Part shown: one piece after another, positions 36,265 to 47,120 of the stretch
Layout of the letters: the number at the start of each line of letters is the position of its first letter
Numbering within the stretch: the first letter of the stretch is position 1
The notes under the pieces: generated by a model
Database searches by the model: none
Told to the model about the DNA's origin: nothing
Seen by the model: the letters and a program-made list of their open reading frames with translations, nothing else
Position numbers and translations under genes: made by a program
NCBI GenBank assembly: GCA_022592435.1
Contig: JABYQS010000009.1
Location: forward strand, 62,001 to 126,000
Source: Cerioporus squamosus
Lineage: Eukaryota > Basidiomycota > Agaricomycetes > Polyporales > Polyporaceae
DNA: 64,000 bases
Reading direction: 5' to 3'

Positions 36265-37206
36265 TTGAAAATGCGACGCTGTGCTGAAGGTCGATTAGCT
36301 TGCTACATATACCGATGGAGCACATACGAGACTGATCGCTATCTCACCATTCACTCACTGAGGCCCCCCATGCTTGACTGCGTGGTGAGATGGCGATCAT
36401 GCGACTGTCTGCTGCTCACCTGCTCGCTACACCTATTGCGACCCGGTCATCTTGCGCGAACGAGCGTTTGTCTGGCAGATTCTACCTCTGGCGGCCGCCG
36501 CGGCGTTGCCTTCTCGAGTGTGGGAGAGCCAGCATCGACGCATGTCCAGTACGGCGTGATATTGTGCCATAAGGCTCCGAACCTGAGAATGCGCAGCGGA
36601 AGATCGGTGCACCGTCCCCAGTGGTTCGCTGCGGGGTGGTTTGTATCTTGCACTATCTTGGAGCGGTGTTTTGGCCAGCGGGTAGCCTCCCTGGGCGGCC
36701 TTCATCCATGTTCTCACATGCTAGCCGACTTCTTCTCCGATTTCTGGTCGTGTGCCATGATGGCGTGTGCGCCCGTATGGGATGGCGGCCTGACTATCTC
36801 CGGTTACTTGTTGGGCAGAAGTCGAAGAGCGACATTTTTACGTACCCCTCCTCCAGATGATAGGACAGGGGCGGAGAGAATTCTATGGCTGACATGGAGC
36901 TGCGCGAGACCCCGCCCAGTCGCAGACGCTAGGTGTTCCAGGCTGGATGCAAAGAGAACCTACTGCCCACCGTCTGCCTCGCAAGGACTAGGAAGGTTGC
37001 CCAAGGTCGCCAAGTCGCCAACTGTTGCCTTTTATCTATTTTGCCGAGAAACAAGCTCGGAGGAGAGAAACACGTTGCAGCGATCGCGGAAGAAGCGTTC
37101 TAGGCACAGACGCCCGCTGTCACATAGGCGACGGACACAGGCGCGCGGAGAGAATTGTGGTCGTGTGACGGAGTGCGGTCTGCTCTCGTCCACGATGGAT
37201 CCATAA
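36265..37206 (+). CDS. Orphan 313-codon ORF between the zinc-finger paralogues (doubtful)
   Basis: An uninterrupted ATG-to-stop frame of 313 codons in otherwise empty DNA, ending 47 bp before the ATG of zinc-finger gene 2. Its product would be rich in Cys, Trp and Arg, with no domain I recognise, no signal peptide and a very basic end (SRKKRSRHRRPLSHRRR). Such a long open frame is unexpected by chance at this base composition, but the amino-acid make-up is unlike a normal protein. It may be an orphan gene, part of a long 5' leader of the next gene, or chance. Confidence 0.2.
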   Translation: MKMRRCAEGRLACYIYRWSTYETDRYLTIHSLRPPMLDCVVRWRSCDCLLLTCSLHLLRPGHLARTSVCLADSTSGGRRGVAFSSVGEPASTHVQYGVILCHKAPNLRMRSGRSVHRPQWFAAGWFVSCTILERCFGQRVASLGGLHPCSHMLADFFSDFWSCAMMACAPVWDGGLTISGYLLGRSRRATFLRTPPPDDRTGAERILWLTWSCARPRPVADARCSRLDAKRTYCPPSASQGLGRLPKVAKSPTVAFYLFCRETSSEERNTLQRSRKKRSRHRRPLSHRRRTQARGENCGRVTECGLLSSTMDP

Positions 37207-37253
37207 ATTGCCCTCGAGCTGCCAGTTCATCGCGCTACCTGCCCCGCTCAGCC

Positions 37254-38445
37254 ATGTCCACCGTCGTCTGCCACACCCAGCACGAGTCTCTGCCCGTCTT
37301 CAAGCAGCCCGGCCGATACCACTGGGTATGTCTAGACCTTATCTCGTCATGCTCCCCGCTCCATCGTATCTCACCACTGCATTACCCACTCTCAGCCAGG
37401 CTCATCGGCCGAGCGCACCAACAGACAGCCTATCCTCCGTATTCTCACCACTGAGAGCATCCTCTCAGACGTCCACCACGCCGACTCTATGTCGCCCAGC
37501 ACAGACCGCAGCGCCGCCGCATCCACCTCGCGCGCAGAACTCACTGACGCTCCGGACGTAATACGGGACTCCTCCCGACACCCCATCAACACTCCCAGCG
37601 CAACGCTCGCGCACCCCTTCCCCTCCAGCTTGAGTCCCGGTACATCCCGTGGACACACCCGTGCCAAGTCAACGATAGAGCACATCGAGGAGGCCAGTGT
37701 CAGCCCCGTCCACCGTGCCACCCGTAGAGCTCGCGCTGCGTCTTCCGCGACCCTAGGTGGACAACCCCGCCTCCCTTCCATGCTCGCCTCCCTCCTGACT
37801 CATCATCGAGCCCCCGTTCAGCCACGCACCGCCGCGCACGACCCAGATCTCGTCGGCTCATTCACCCCGACAAGTAGTCCTCGCCCACGTCTCCGAAGCC
37901 TCCTCTCCGGGCTTGGCGCTGGCTCCTCCGATTCGTTCTCTTCTATCAGTGCGTCCCCGCAACCCCCTCCACCTTCGCCACACTTCGCCGTCGCCGCGCG
38001 CAGTCTGAGTCGCACCCGGCATCAGTCTGAGGGCCCCCGGGTTCGCGCACGTGCGCCGGCCAGTACTCCGATAGATGCACCCGGCACCCCCACCCTCCCT
38101 TCTATTTGCCGTACACCCTCGTCCTACTCTGGCTCCGACTACTTCGCCACCACCGCGCCATCGTCGGCGGGACCCGCGACCCCAGTGCACACCGCTGCGG
38201 TACTACCTCTGCCAGGCGTCGGAGTCGGTGCGGGACGGAAGTCGGGCGACTGCCTGACCCTCCATCCTGTCTTGGAAGACCTGGAACGTTCGTCGATGTT
38301 CCGCGTCCAGACGGCGTGCGCGACATGCGGAAAACGGGGGTCGAACTTCCCGACGTGCCCAAAGTGCGGGGAGATGTGGTGTTCCCGCGTGTGCCGCTTG
38401 CAAAAAGGCGATGGGAAGCGGCACATATGCGCGAAGAAGACCTAA
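37254..38445 (+). CDS. MYND/HIT-like zinc-finger protein 2 (paralogue of the gene at 32992)
   Basis: Two exons, 37254-37325 and 37396-38445; 373 aa, phases exact. The N-terminus ESLPVFKQPGRYHW|PGSS matches the SLP...Y-x-WPG-x-SS start of gene 1, with an intron directly after the Trp. A long Ser/Pro/Thr-rich disordered middle follows. The C-terminus repeats the finger: LEDLERSSMFRV, then CATCGKRGSNFPTCPKCGE, MWCSRVCR and HICAKK. Zinc ligands fit C-x2-C, C-x2-C, C-x3-C and H-x2-C, as in gene 1. The finger and the ~12 residues before it are nearly the same in the two proteins while the middles have diverged, which indicates an old tandem duplication. Function unknown. Confidence 0.7.
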
Positions 38446-39290
38446 ATGGCTCGTCGTGGATCATCCGAACTTGCCCGGTACGTCGGCACGGCAAGTTCCA
38501 ACTGCTCCCATGTTGTCCGTCTGTAAATAGTCCGAGTGCGTCTCTTACGACACGGCTTGATGGACGTTTGCTCTGTATATTTTGCACATATGCTCCGTTG
38601 TCGCGCTCCATTTAGTACCCTGCACATGCCGCATTTATCTTCGCCTATCCTCTTGCTTCCATATGTTCCATCATCCGGTGTTCTGCTATAGAGCTAGAGG
38701 CCACTCTGTACGCATTGTATCATTAGTCATCTCATGCATTCTCTCTTTGATCTGTTCCTCTTGGTAGCTACGCTGTTGTTTGTCGCTTATCATGTCTCTT
38801 GTAATTTCTGCTGTCTACTGCACGTCAATCGATATCATATAAGAATTTTGAGCGAGCCGAGAAAGAGTGCTAGTACTATCATTGTACCGCGATATCCGCC
38901 GTTCACCGCTTGCATGCTGCAGTCAAAATTCGCGGTCATCATGAGCCGCTGCTGGCAGTGGTACTTAATGGAACCCAGGAACTCAGTTGCAACTAGGCCG
39001 CAATTGCAAAGCCCCCAGATCTTGGGAACTGTCTGTATCGCGGCAGCTGCATGCGCATTCAGCCCGGCGAGATGCTCACACTTCAGCTCAAGATTAACGA
39101 CAGCCAAGCCTCTCAATATCTCGAACGGGCGAGAATGCTACTGTCAATGTAATCAAGTCCGTGTATTGTTCCTACTTTCCGGGTCATGAGAAACATGAGT
39201 CGTACTCAGTACTGCTACACACAGTGGGGCCCTCATTTCGTCCACGAAACTACCGGGTAGATTGACCGAATCTTTCTCTTCCCGGTGAGC
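38446..39290. other. Convergent intergenic region, zinc-finger gene 2 / alpha-beta hydrolase
   Basis: An 845-bp stretch, A/T-richer than its neighbours, between two 3' ends. Nothing recognisable. Confidence 0.4.
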
Positions 39291-40382
39291 TCAGATCCCG
39301 TGCTGGACAAGGAACGCCAGGATGCTGTCGCCGATTTCTTCCAAGGCGCCATTTTCGCTGGAAAGTTCGAAGACAGGTCAGCTCGCTGCCATAGAAGAAG
39401 ACCAAGTCGAAGTCCACGTACAGTGCAAAATGACCCGCGTCGACGTACTTCACGACGGCCTTCGGGAGGTCCTTCTGAACGCCTCCGCACCCGGCGGGAC
39501 GAAGATATGGTCGCCCTTGCCCCAGATGGCGAGCAGCGGCGGCTGGTAGTCGCGGAAGTACTTCTGGAAGTCGGGGTAGATGTCGACGTTCGTCTTGTAG
39601 TTCACAAGGTACCCGACCTGGATGTCGGCGTTGCCGGGGCGCGTCATCAGGTAGTAGTCCAGGTTGTACGTCTCAGGCGGGACAGCGGACGGGTCGGGCG
39701 CCCCGGTGGTATACTGGCAGTGCGTCGGGTCAGTCGGCGGCAGAATCGACGGCGTATGAAGGCTGAAGGGGGCTTACCTGCCACTTCGTGGTTTCGAAGC
39801 TGGTGACGTTGTTCTTGAGTGCCTCGACACTCTCGGGGGTCGGGTTTGCCCAGACCTTCTCGACGCCGCCCCAGAAGCCCTGGCCGAGTCCCTCGACGTA
39901 GGCGTTCCCGCTCTGGCTGATAATAGCGGTCACGGCCTCGGGACGTTGCAGCGCAAGCCTGCGTGCCGCGTCGAGTAGTTAGCCATAATTAGGCTAGCGA
40001 GACCGATCGTGAGCACACACCTGAACGCGGTGGGGGCTCCGTAATCGAAGACGTAGACGGTGAAGTTCTTGATCTCAAGCGCGTCGAGGAAGGCAGCGGT
40101 GGTCGTCGTGAGCGACTCGAAGGTGTAGCTGTAGTTACGTGCGTCCGGGACGACCGTGAAACCATAGCCGGGGAAGTCAGGGGCAATGACCCTGTACTTC
40201 TGAGCGAGGATGGGGATGAGGTTCCGGTACTGGAATGAAGAGGAGGGGAAGCCGTGCAGGAGCAGTATGACGGGAAGTGCGGCGACGAGGCCGGCCCCGA
40301 CGCTGGCGGGGTATGCCTCGCGGTAGAATACCTCGATCCCATTGTCGACGACGACGGTCTTCACTTGGGTGAGTGCGGCCAT
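39291..40382 (-). CDS. Alpha/beta hydrolase, epoxide-hydrolase/haloalkane-dehalogenase type, with apparent frameshift
   Basis: Exons 40021-40382, 39778-39958, 39422-39713 and 39291-39357. The fold is clear: HGFP oxyanion motif at residues 43-46, DFPGYGFT, nucleophile elbow VFDYGAP with Asp113 (not Ser, as in epoxide hydrolases), GKGDHIF near the acid strand, and catalytic His in DAGHFAL. The last exon gives ENGALEEIGDSILAFL. In exon 3 the frame shifts between GAEAFRR and DLPKAVVKY at about 39468-39474: one base is missing from a short G/C run, so the gene as read stops early. One extra base would give about 300 aa. This is either a recent loss-of-function allele or a sequencing error. No signal peptide, so intracellular. 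A TATA box lies upstream. Confidence 0.8.
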
Positions 40383-40465
40383 TTCTTTGGTTGGTGCGGG
40401 TGCTGCGAGGGTGCGATGTGGTTGTTTTGCGGTTGCCACTGAGCTGCCATCCTGCATGCACACCC

Positions 40466-40473
40466 TATATATA
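40466..40473 (-). promoter_or_regulatory. TATA box of the alpha/beta hydrolase gene
   Basis: TATATATA on the minus strand, 84-91 bp upstream of the modelled start at 40382. An earlier in-frame ATG at 40457 lies only about 10 bp from the TATA box, so it should be upstream of the transcript start; this supports the 40382 start. Confidence 0.6.
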
Positions 40474-40974
40474 CCCTCAGCCTGTACTTCCAAAACTCAG
40501 CATACGCGGTGCTCGTTTAGCTGAAGTCCTTCCTAGTAGAGGTTAGTCACTTAGCCATTTGGGAGGCGTCAGCACGACATCGCCGGAAGTAGATATTAGA
40601 CTGATGTAAGCGTGGGATGACACGGCGAGTCTGGCAATGTAAGCCGCGCGAAGCGCCTCGTTTTGCTTGCATAACCGCCAGGACTACCGCCGTTCGCCGG
40701 GTCATGGTGTTCAAGGCAGTCCTGCACGGTGAAGTGCGGTTTGATATCTACGAGCGACTCGGACAGAGACGGCTACATACCTTCGTCCAGGGACCAGAAG
40801 GATTCTGAGATCACGACGTGAAATCAGAACGTAGACTCTACATCTGCTTAGCTAAGGCTTGGTTGTAGAACAGATGATCTGAGATATCATTTCCGCAGTT
40901 GTATATTTGATTTGTAATGTGCACGTGGTGGTAGAGGAGGAGTGCGGATTTAGACGGGAGCTGAGACAGTGGGA

Positions 40975-41016
40975 CTTGGATGAGCTTGGATCTGGCTTGG
41001 ATGAGCTTGGATGAGC
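40975..41016. repeat. Tandem CTTGGATGAG repeat upstream of PRP2
   Basis: Four adjacent copies of a 10-11 bp unit: three exact CTTGGATGAG copies and one variant CTTGGATCTGG. It lies in the space between two divergent genes. Confidence 0.75.
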
Positions 41017-41133
41017 ACTAGTGACGCAGCAGGTTGACGCCCAACCGAAACAAGCAACGCAGACGCCCATTGACTCAGGTCACGCGTGCCGGTGCCGGAA
41101 ACCAGCATCTCGAGTCTCTTGCTCGCTGCCTTC

Positions 41134-44100
41134 ATGTCTGACCTCGAACGCTACATCTCCGACAATGCGTTACGGGTGAGTGAAATAGTTCATCATTATT
41201 GATGCAGTTCTGACAAAGTGTCCGCAGTTCTTTGGGCTCTCTGACCGTAGCATTGTGGACTATGTCGTAGCGTCAGGTAAGCCCGCCCTCGAGCCCGAAT
41301 CTCCTCAGTCAGCTAAACCATCCCGCCGTCAGCATCCTCCGCCAAGTCTCCAGAAGCCCTGTTCTCCTCACTCAACGCCTCGGGTCTTCCAGACACGCCT
41401 GACGCACACAACTTTGCGCAAGAAGTCTTCTCACGCGTGCCACGCAAGAGCAAGCACAAGAAGGCGTCCGAGTCGGCCCGGAAACAAGCTGAGCAAGAGA
41501 CGAAGGCTCTCCACTCGCAGAAGTTTGGCTTCTTGCTCGACGAGGAAGACAATGGCGTCGTAGAGGTCGGCGGGTCGAAGCGGGCGTCGGGGAAGAAGGA
41601 GAAGGAGAAGAAGGAGAAGAAGGAACGACATCTTCGGAAACGAGAGGGCGACACGCGGGAGTGGGAGAGCGACGAAGAGGAGAAGGCACGCAAGCGGCCC
41701 CGACAGGATGACTACGGTGAGAGGTCGAGGTGGGAGCAGGACAGGGAGAGGGACCAGGAGGACGACGACATGAACATTGAGCTACCGGAGGATGAGGAGG
41801 CGCGGAAGGAGAGAGAGCGGTTGGAGGACCTGCGCGAGCGCGATGCGTTCGCCGAGCGGGTGAAGGAGCGGGACAAGGAGAAGACGAAGAAGGTGGTGGA
41901 GGACCGGTCGTCGAAGAACACCGGGGCCGCGGCGGAGGCGGCGGAACGACGACGACTGGCGGACGACGCGGAGGCGCGGTCGCGCGCCATGCCCAACCTG
42001 CGCGAACACTCCCGGCAGGAGTATCTCACGAAGCGCGAGATGCAGCAGATCGAGCTGCTCAAGCGGGAGATCGCAGACGACGAGGCGCTGTTCCGTGGCA
42101 TGAAGTTGACGAAGCGCGAAAAACGAGAACTCGAGCGGAAGAAGGAGCTGTTGCGACTCGTCGAGGAGCGTCTCAAGATCAGCGACAAGTGGGAGGGGTA
42201 CCAACTGCCGGAGGACTACTTCACCGAGCAGGGCAAGATCGACAAGAAAAAGAAAGAGAACGTCCTGTACAAGCGGTATGAGGAGGCCAAGCCCAAGGAC
42301 GACCAGTTTACCACCGACGTCGATCAATGGGAGGCCGCACAGACCCAGCATAGCACTTTCAAGACCGGGGCCATGGACAAGCAGGAGATTGTTGAAGACT
42401 ATGAGTACGTCTTCGACGAGAGCCAGACCATCAAGTTCGTCATGGAGACTACCCTTGGCGGAGAGGGCAACCTGAGTGCAGCAGACAAGTTGCTGCAGCA
42501 ACAAATCGACGAGGCCGAGAAACGAGGTAAGCATCGTCATGTCTATGATGTCTTGCAGCGCTGATATATGCGCGCAGCCAAGAGCATTGATGAGACTCGC
42601 AAGTCCTTGCCGATCTACCAGTACCGCGACCAGCTATTGGAGGCTATCAAGGAGCACCAAGTCCTGATTGTCGTCGCTGAGACCGGTTCTGGGAAGACCA
42701 CGCAACTCCCGCAGTACCTTCATGAAGCCGGCTATACCGCGAATGGCACGAAGGTTGGCTGTACACAACCTCGTCGCGTCGCCGCCATGTCCGTCGCCGC
42801 TCGCGTTGCAGAGGAGATGGGTACCAAGGTTGGCTACGAGGTCGGGTACTCGATCCGTTTCGAGGACTGTACTAGCGACAAGACTGTCCTCAAGTACATG
42901 ACCGACGGCATGCTTCTTCGGGAGTTCCTCACAGAGCCCGATCTGGCTGGTTACTCCGCTCTCATCATCGACGAGGCGCACGAACGCACGCTCAGTACGG
43001 ATATTCTCTTCGCTCTTGTCAAGGTGCGCGTTGATCCCTCACTCGTTTCACGTAGCAGACCGTTGACATGTCCCGTAGGATATCGCTCGGTTTAGGCCTG
43101 AACTCCGGTTGTTGATCTCGAGCGCGACGATGGATGCCGAGAAGTTCAGCGAGTACTTCGACGACGCCCCTGTGTTCTATGGTAAGTTTCAGGCTACTCA
43201 TTGGCACGGTGCCTCGCTAATTGTTTTTGCAGTCCCTGGTCGTCGGTACCCTGTAGACATCCACTACACCCCTCAGCCGGAGGCCAACTACCTTCACGCT
43301 GCGATCACGACGGTCTTCCAGATCCACACGACCCAACCGAAGGGAGATATCCTTGTCTTTTTGACCGTAAGTTCTCGTCGCTCCAGGCGTGTAGTACCGT
43401 AGCTCTGACACTGTCGCTTGTCAGGGTCAAGACGAGATCGAAGCCGCACAGGAGAACCTCCAGGAGACAGCTCGAGCACTGGGCAACAAGATCAAGGAGC
43501 TCATCGTCTGTCCAATCTATGCCAACCTTCCCAGTGACATGCAGGCAAAGATCTTCGAGCCGACACCGGAGGGTGCGCGCAAGGTCGTGCTCGCGACCAA
43601 CATCGCCGAAACATCCATCACCATCGACGGCGTCGTATTCGTCATCGACCCTGGGTTTGTCAAGCAGAACTCGTACAACCCACGCACGGGCATGTCTTCG
43701 CTCGTGGTAGTACCTGTAAGTCTTAACTCTTCCGACATGATGCTCGGAATCAGGCTTACCGTGAGAATACAGTGTTCACGCGCATCCGCCAACCAGAGAG
43801 CAGGGAGAGCAGGTCGTGTAGGCCCGGGCAAGGCTTTCCGCCTGTACACGAAGTGGGCATACTCCAACGAGTTGGAAGAGAACACCGTGCCGGAGATCCA
43901 GCGCACGAACTTGGGCATGGTCGTCCTGCTGCTTAAATCCCTTGGTATTAATGACCTCATCGGCTTCGAATTCATGGATCCTCCGCCCGGCGAGACCCTC
44001 ATGCGCGCCCTCGAGCTGTTGTACGCTCTCGGTGCCTTGAACGACCGAGGGGAGCTCACGAAGCTGGGCCGACGTATGGCCGAGTTCCCTGTTGACCCCA

Positions 44101-44951
44101 TGTTGTCGAAGGCGATCATTGCGAGCGAGGACTACTCGTGCACTGATGAGGTGCGTCAAGTAACCTCAAGTGTTTGTGGGATGCAGTTGCTCACCCCACC
44201 CCTTGCAGGTCCTTACTATTATCTCGATGCTTCAAGAGTCCTCATCACTATTCTACCGACCAAAGGACAAGAAGCTTCACGCAGACCAAGCACGGCAGAA
44301 TTTCGTTCGCGCAGGGGGTGATCACTTCACTCTGCTCAATGTCTGGGAGCAGTGGGCAGAGACAAACTACTCCCAGCAGTTCTGTTACGAGCAGTTCCTG
44401 CAGTTCAAGAGCCTGAGCAGAGTCCGCGATATTCGCGACCAGCTCGCTGGTCTTTGCGAACGGGTTGAGATCGTCGTGCAGAGCAATCCGAACACGAACG
44501 ATATCACCCCGATTCAGAAGGTCATCACTGCTGGATACTTCTACAATACGGTGAGTCATATGGTGCTGTCTGCGTAGGATGAACGCTGACAAGTTCGTGA
44601 TCACAGGCTCAACTCCAGAAGAGCGGTGATTCATACCGGACACTCAAGACAAACCAGACTGTCTATGTCCACCCGTCCTCCAGTCTGTTCAATCACACTC
44701 CTCCCATCAAGGCCGTCCTGTATTACGAGCTCGTCATGACGTCCAAGTCATACATGCGGCAGGTCATGGAAATCAAGCCCGCATGGTTGCTCGAAGGTGC
44801 GCAATGTTCTTGTTCATCCGTAACTGCTCGCTCATGCACCTCTCTCCCAGTCGCTCCCCATTACTTCAAAGCGGCCGACCTTGAACAACTAGCAAGTGGC
44901 GACAGAAAAATGCCCAAAGCGATCGGGAGCAAAGGACAGGGTCCTCCATGA
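41134..44951 (+). CDS. PRP2: DEAH-box pre-mRNA splicing helicase Prp2/DHX16
   Basis: Eleven exons: 41134-41175, 41230-41278, 41333-42526, 42578-43023, 43079-43181, 43233-43366, 43425-43715, 43773-44150, 44209-44550, 44607-44796 and 44851-44951; 1089 aa. A long charged N-terminal region (residues ~75-370, Lys/Glu/Arg-rich) matches Prp2/DHX16. The core has ETGSGKTTQ (about 466), [19 protein letters not shown] (about 559), [19 protein letters not shown] and QRAGRAGR, then the winged-helix/ratchet (HA2) and OB regions ([27 protein letters not shown]). Prp2 remodels the activated B complex before the first splicing step. Intron 43716-43772 (57 nt) is stop-free and in frame. Confidence 0.93.
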
Positions 44952-45307
44952 CCGCTTTCCACCTGACCTGCTCTGTGTTGTTCACGAACGTCTTGCTTGT
45001 TTTTGGTGTCTTGTAGGATTGCATGCTTATATGTACGATTGGTTGCTCTGCTCTTGAACGGTCTGCGCGTCTCCAGGTCTAGCGTCCTTGCCACCCAGCG
45101 ATGCCGGCGGTAATGGACTTTGTGCTCCCGAAGCGTGCAAGCGTCATATGCGATACTTCTAACAGCCTAGTTCCCTGTCAGGTGCTCATGAGGACTTCCC
45201 ATAGGGACCCCTATTTAGACACACATTGGTAAGCCTCTCAGTATCGCGTCCTCTCTCCCGTACGCTCACTTCGTCTCACATCGCATCGAGCAGAAACATC
45301 GCCCAGT
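44952..45307. other. Intergenic region, PRP2 / questin-oxidase-like gene
   Basis: A 356-bp stretch between two plus-strand genes: PRP2 3' flank, then promoter. No TATA box is obvious and no ORF is supported. Confidence 0.4.
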
Positions 45308-47120
45308 ATGTCTGGAAATGACGTTCAACTTTCACGCAGCATCCAGCAGGGCATACTAAACCTTCCCGGAACCACGGTCGAGGCCAAAATCACTGTAGAA
45401 CGGCTCTTGGAAGAAGATCGACAGAACCATCACTGTTTTCACGGAAGGGTCGGATTCCACAACCACCTCAGCCACCAGTGCGTCGAACTGCCAGTAACGA
45501 ATGTGTGTCGTCAATCACGTATACTGACTCAGGCTCTGCCAGTCTGCTTGCAGCATACGACCTGGGCGCCTCGATCTCGCTCTTGCGGAAGATCTATGAC
45601 GTCGAAGCACAGGACCAGTCGAACATCCAAGTCTTCGAACGAAAGGAGGGGAAGAAGGAGTCTGTGAACGAGAACATCACCATCCAGAACTGGGCGAACT
45701 TCCTTGGGGACGAGAGGCAAGCCAGGCTTGTATAAAGTGTCGGGTTTCATCGCTGAGATATAGGACAAGGTACTATCTAAGCTACTTGAAGTTCTTCACC
45801 CAGGAAGTCGCAGTTCGTGGCGTGGGTGAAGTGATGGAACAGTTCATCTTCGCCCCCGCGGCGAACGGCAACAATGCGTATGTGCTGTTGAGATTCGTCG
45901 GTGGAGCGTGAGTGAACCCGTTGTGACTTTGTCATCTGCAGGTTTGTTAACCTCGTACCTTTTTTCCAGGCTGCACCCATTGATTCAGACGGGGGTTTGT
46001 GTACTCAACAGGCGTTATGCTCGCAGCCTACGCTGATAATGCTTTCTCTGCGCAGTACGGTGCTGAGTTCGGCAGTGACGCGATGGTGGCCCAAGGCAAG
46101 TGCGGCGTAGCTCATCTGTCTCAGTACATGCCTTCTAATAACTGTTTCTACGTAGCTCTGGCGCAGACGGCAGTCCACTCCCCGTTTTGGCCCGAAATAT
46201 TCGACCTTGGCCAGCCAGCCGCCTCCCTGGATACCCTGACGCATAAGAACACAAAATCCACGCATCGCCAGCCCTATATAGGCCACTCTCTCCTATCCAT
46301 CCTTCGCCAAGCTTACGACTCCGAGATCATGAAGCCTGTCATGCCTTACGACCCGGACGCCCTGCTCTCCGCCCGCTTCAAAGCCGCTTGTGCGGACGGT
46401 CGCCCTGCAGAAATCCGCCGCCTCTCCGCCCTCTGGCAGATAGACGTCTCTCGCGGACAAGCGGAGCTTGACGACAAGGTCGAAGAGCTCCTCTGGGTCG
46501 CCACGCTGCTCCTCGCGGGTACTGGCAAGCGCGGGCGTAAGCCTCGCCTCGACTTCTTCCTGATGCACATGGTCACTGCTACGCTGTTCGTCCCCTCGCT
46601 CCTCACCGCCATCCCGAGCATGGAGAGCAAGGCGGCACTGCTGCGTTCCTTCGTCCCAGTCCTCCTCATGTACCTCACCGTGCGAGGACGCCCCAGGATC
46701 GATCCGGGGCTCAACATGTCGTACCCTGCTGTCCCCCGGCCGCCCACTGTAGCTGGATTGGCCCCCGCCCCAGATGCATCTGCGATTGGGGACCCGCGCT
46801 CAGCGGAAGACGACAGTGCGTGGCCCGACATTGTTTCGTCTGTCCTGCACGCGCCCGACGCGCACACCGTCAAGACCATTCGCTCGCTGTACTACGCTGC
46901 GCAGCGGTACGGGCGCACTCCTCCCGGGGGCGCCATCGGAGCGTTCGACCCTGAGGGCCGGGAGACTCACGAAGGGATGGGGCAGGTCGACGGAACGGTG
47001 TTCGTGCGCGCGGCAGGGGTCGTCATGGACACCCTTGGATGGGTGTCGCATGGCCAGAAGGCGGGATCTTGGGACCGGAGTGCGCTGGGCTGGGATGATG
47101 CCTGGAAGAACGGAGATTGA
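45308..47120 (+). CDS. Questin-oxidase-like protein (AflY/DUF4243 family)
   Basis: Six exons: 45308-45477, 45543-45716, 45770-45907, 45970-45994, 46056-46095 and 46156-47120; 503 aa. Family landmarks: FHNHLSHHLLAAYDLGA, NWANFLGDERYYLSYLKFF, HPLIQTGYGAEFG, LAQTAVHSPF, and a long helical C-terminal part with FFLMHMVTATLF. The family includes questin oxidase and aflatoxin AflY, which carry out oxidative ring opening of anthraquinones; members also occur outside gene clusters. No other biosynthetic gene is nearby, so the substrate is unknown. Two introns begin with GC: 45717-45769 (GCAAGC) and 46096-46155 (GCAAGT). The acceptor of the first could also be 45763, adding two residues. The second is 60 nt and stop-free. 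Confidence 0.82.

Larger units (their letters stand above)
40383..41133. other. Divergent promoter region, alpha/beta hydrolase / PRP2
   Basis: It holds the hydrolase TATA box at its left end and a 10-mer tandem repeat at 40975-41016 about 120 bp before the PRP2 start. No gene-like frame. Confidence 0.45.

Noticed and set aside
46096..46155. Coding insertion between VAQ and ALAQ in the questin-oxidase-like protein
   Set aside because: The 60 nt are stop-free, but GCAAGT donor, CTAATAAC branch-like word and TACGTAG acceptor, plus family continuity, favour a GC-AG intron.
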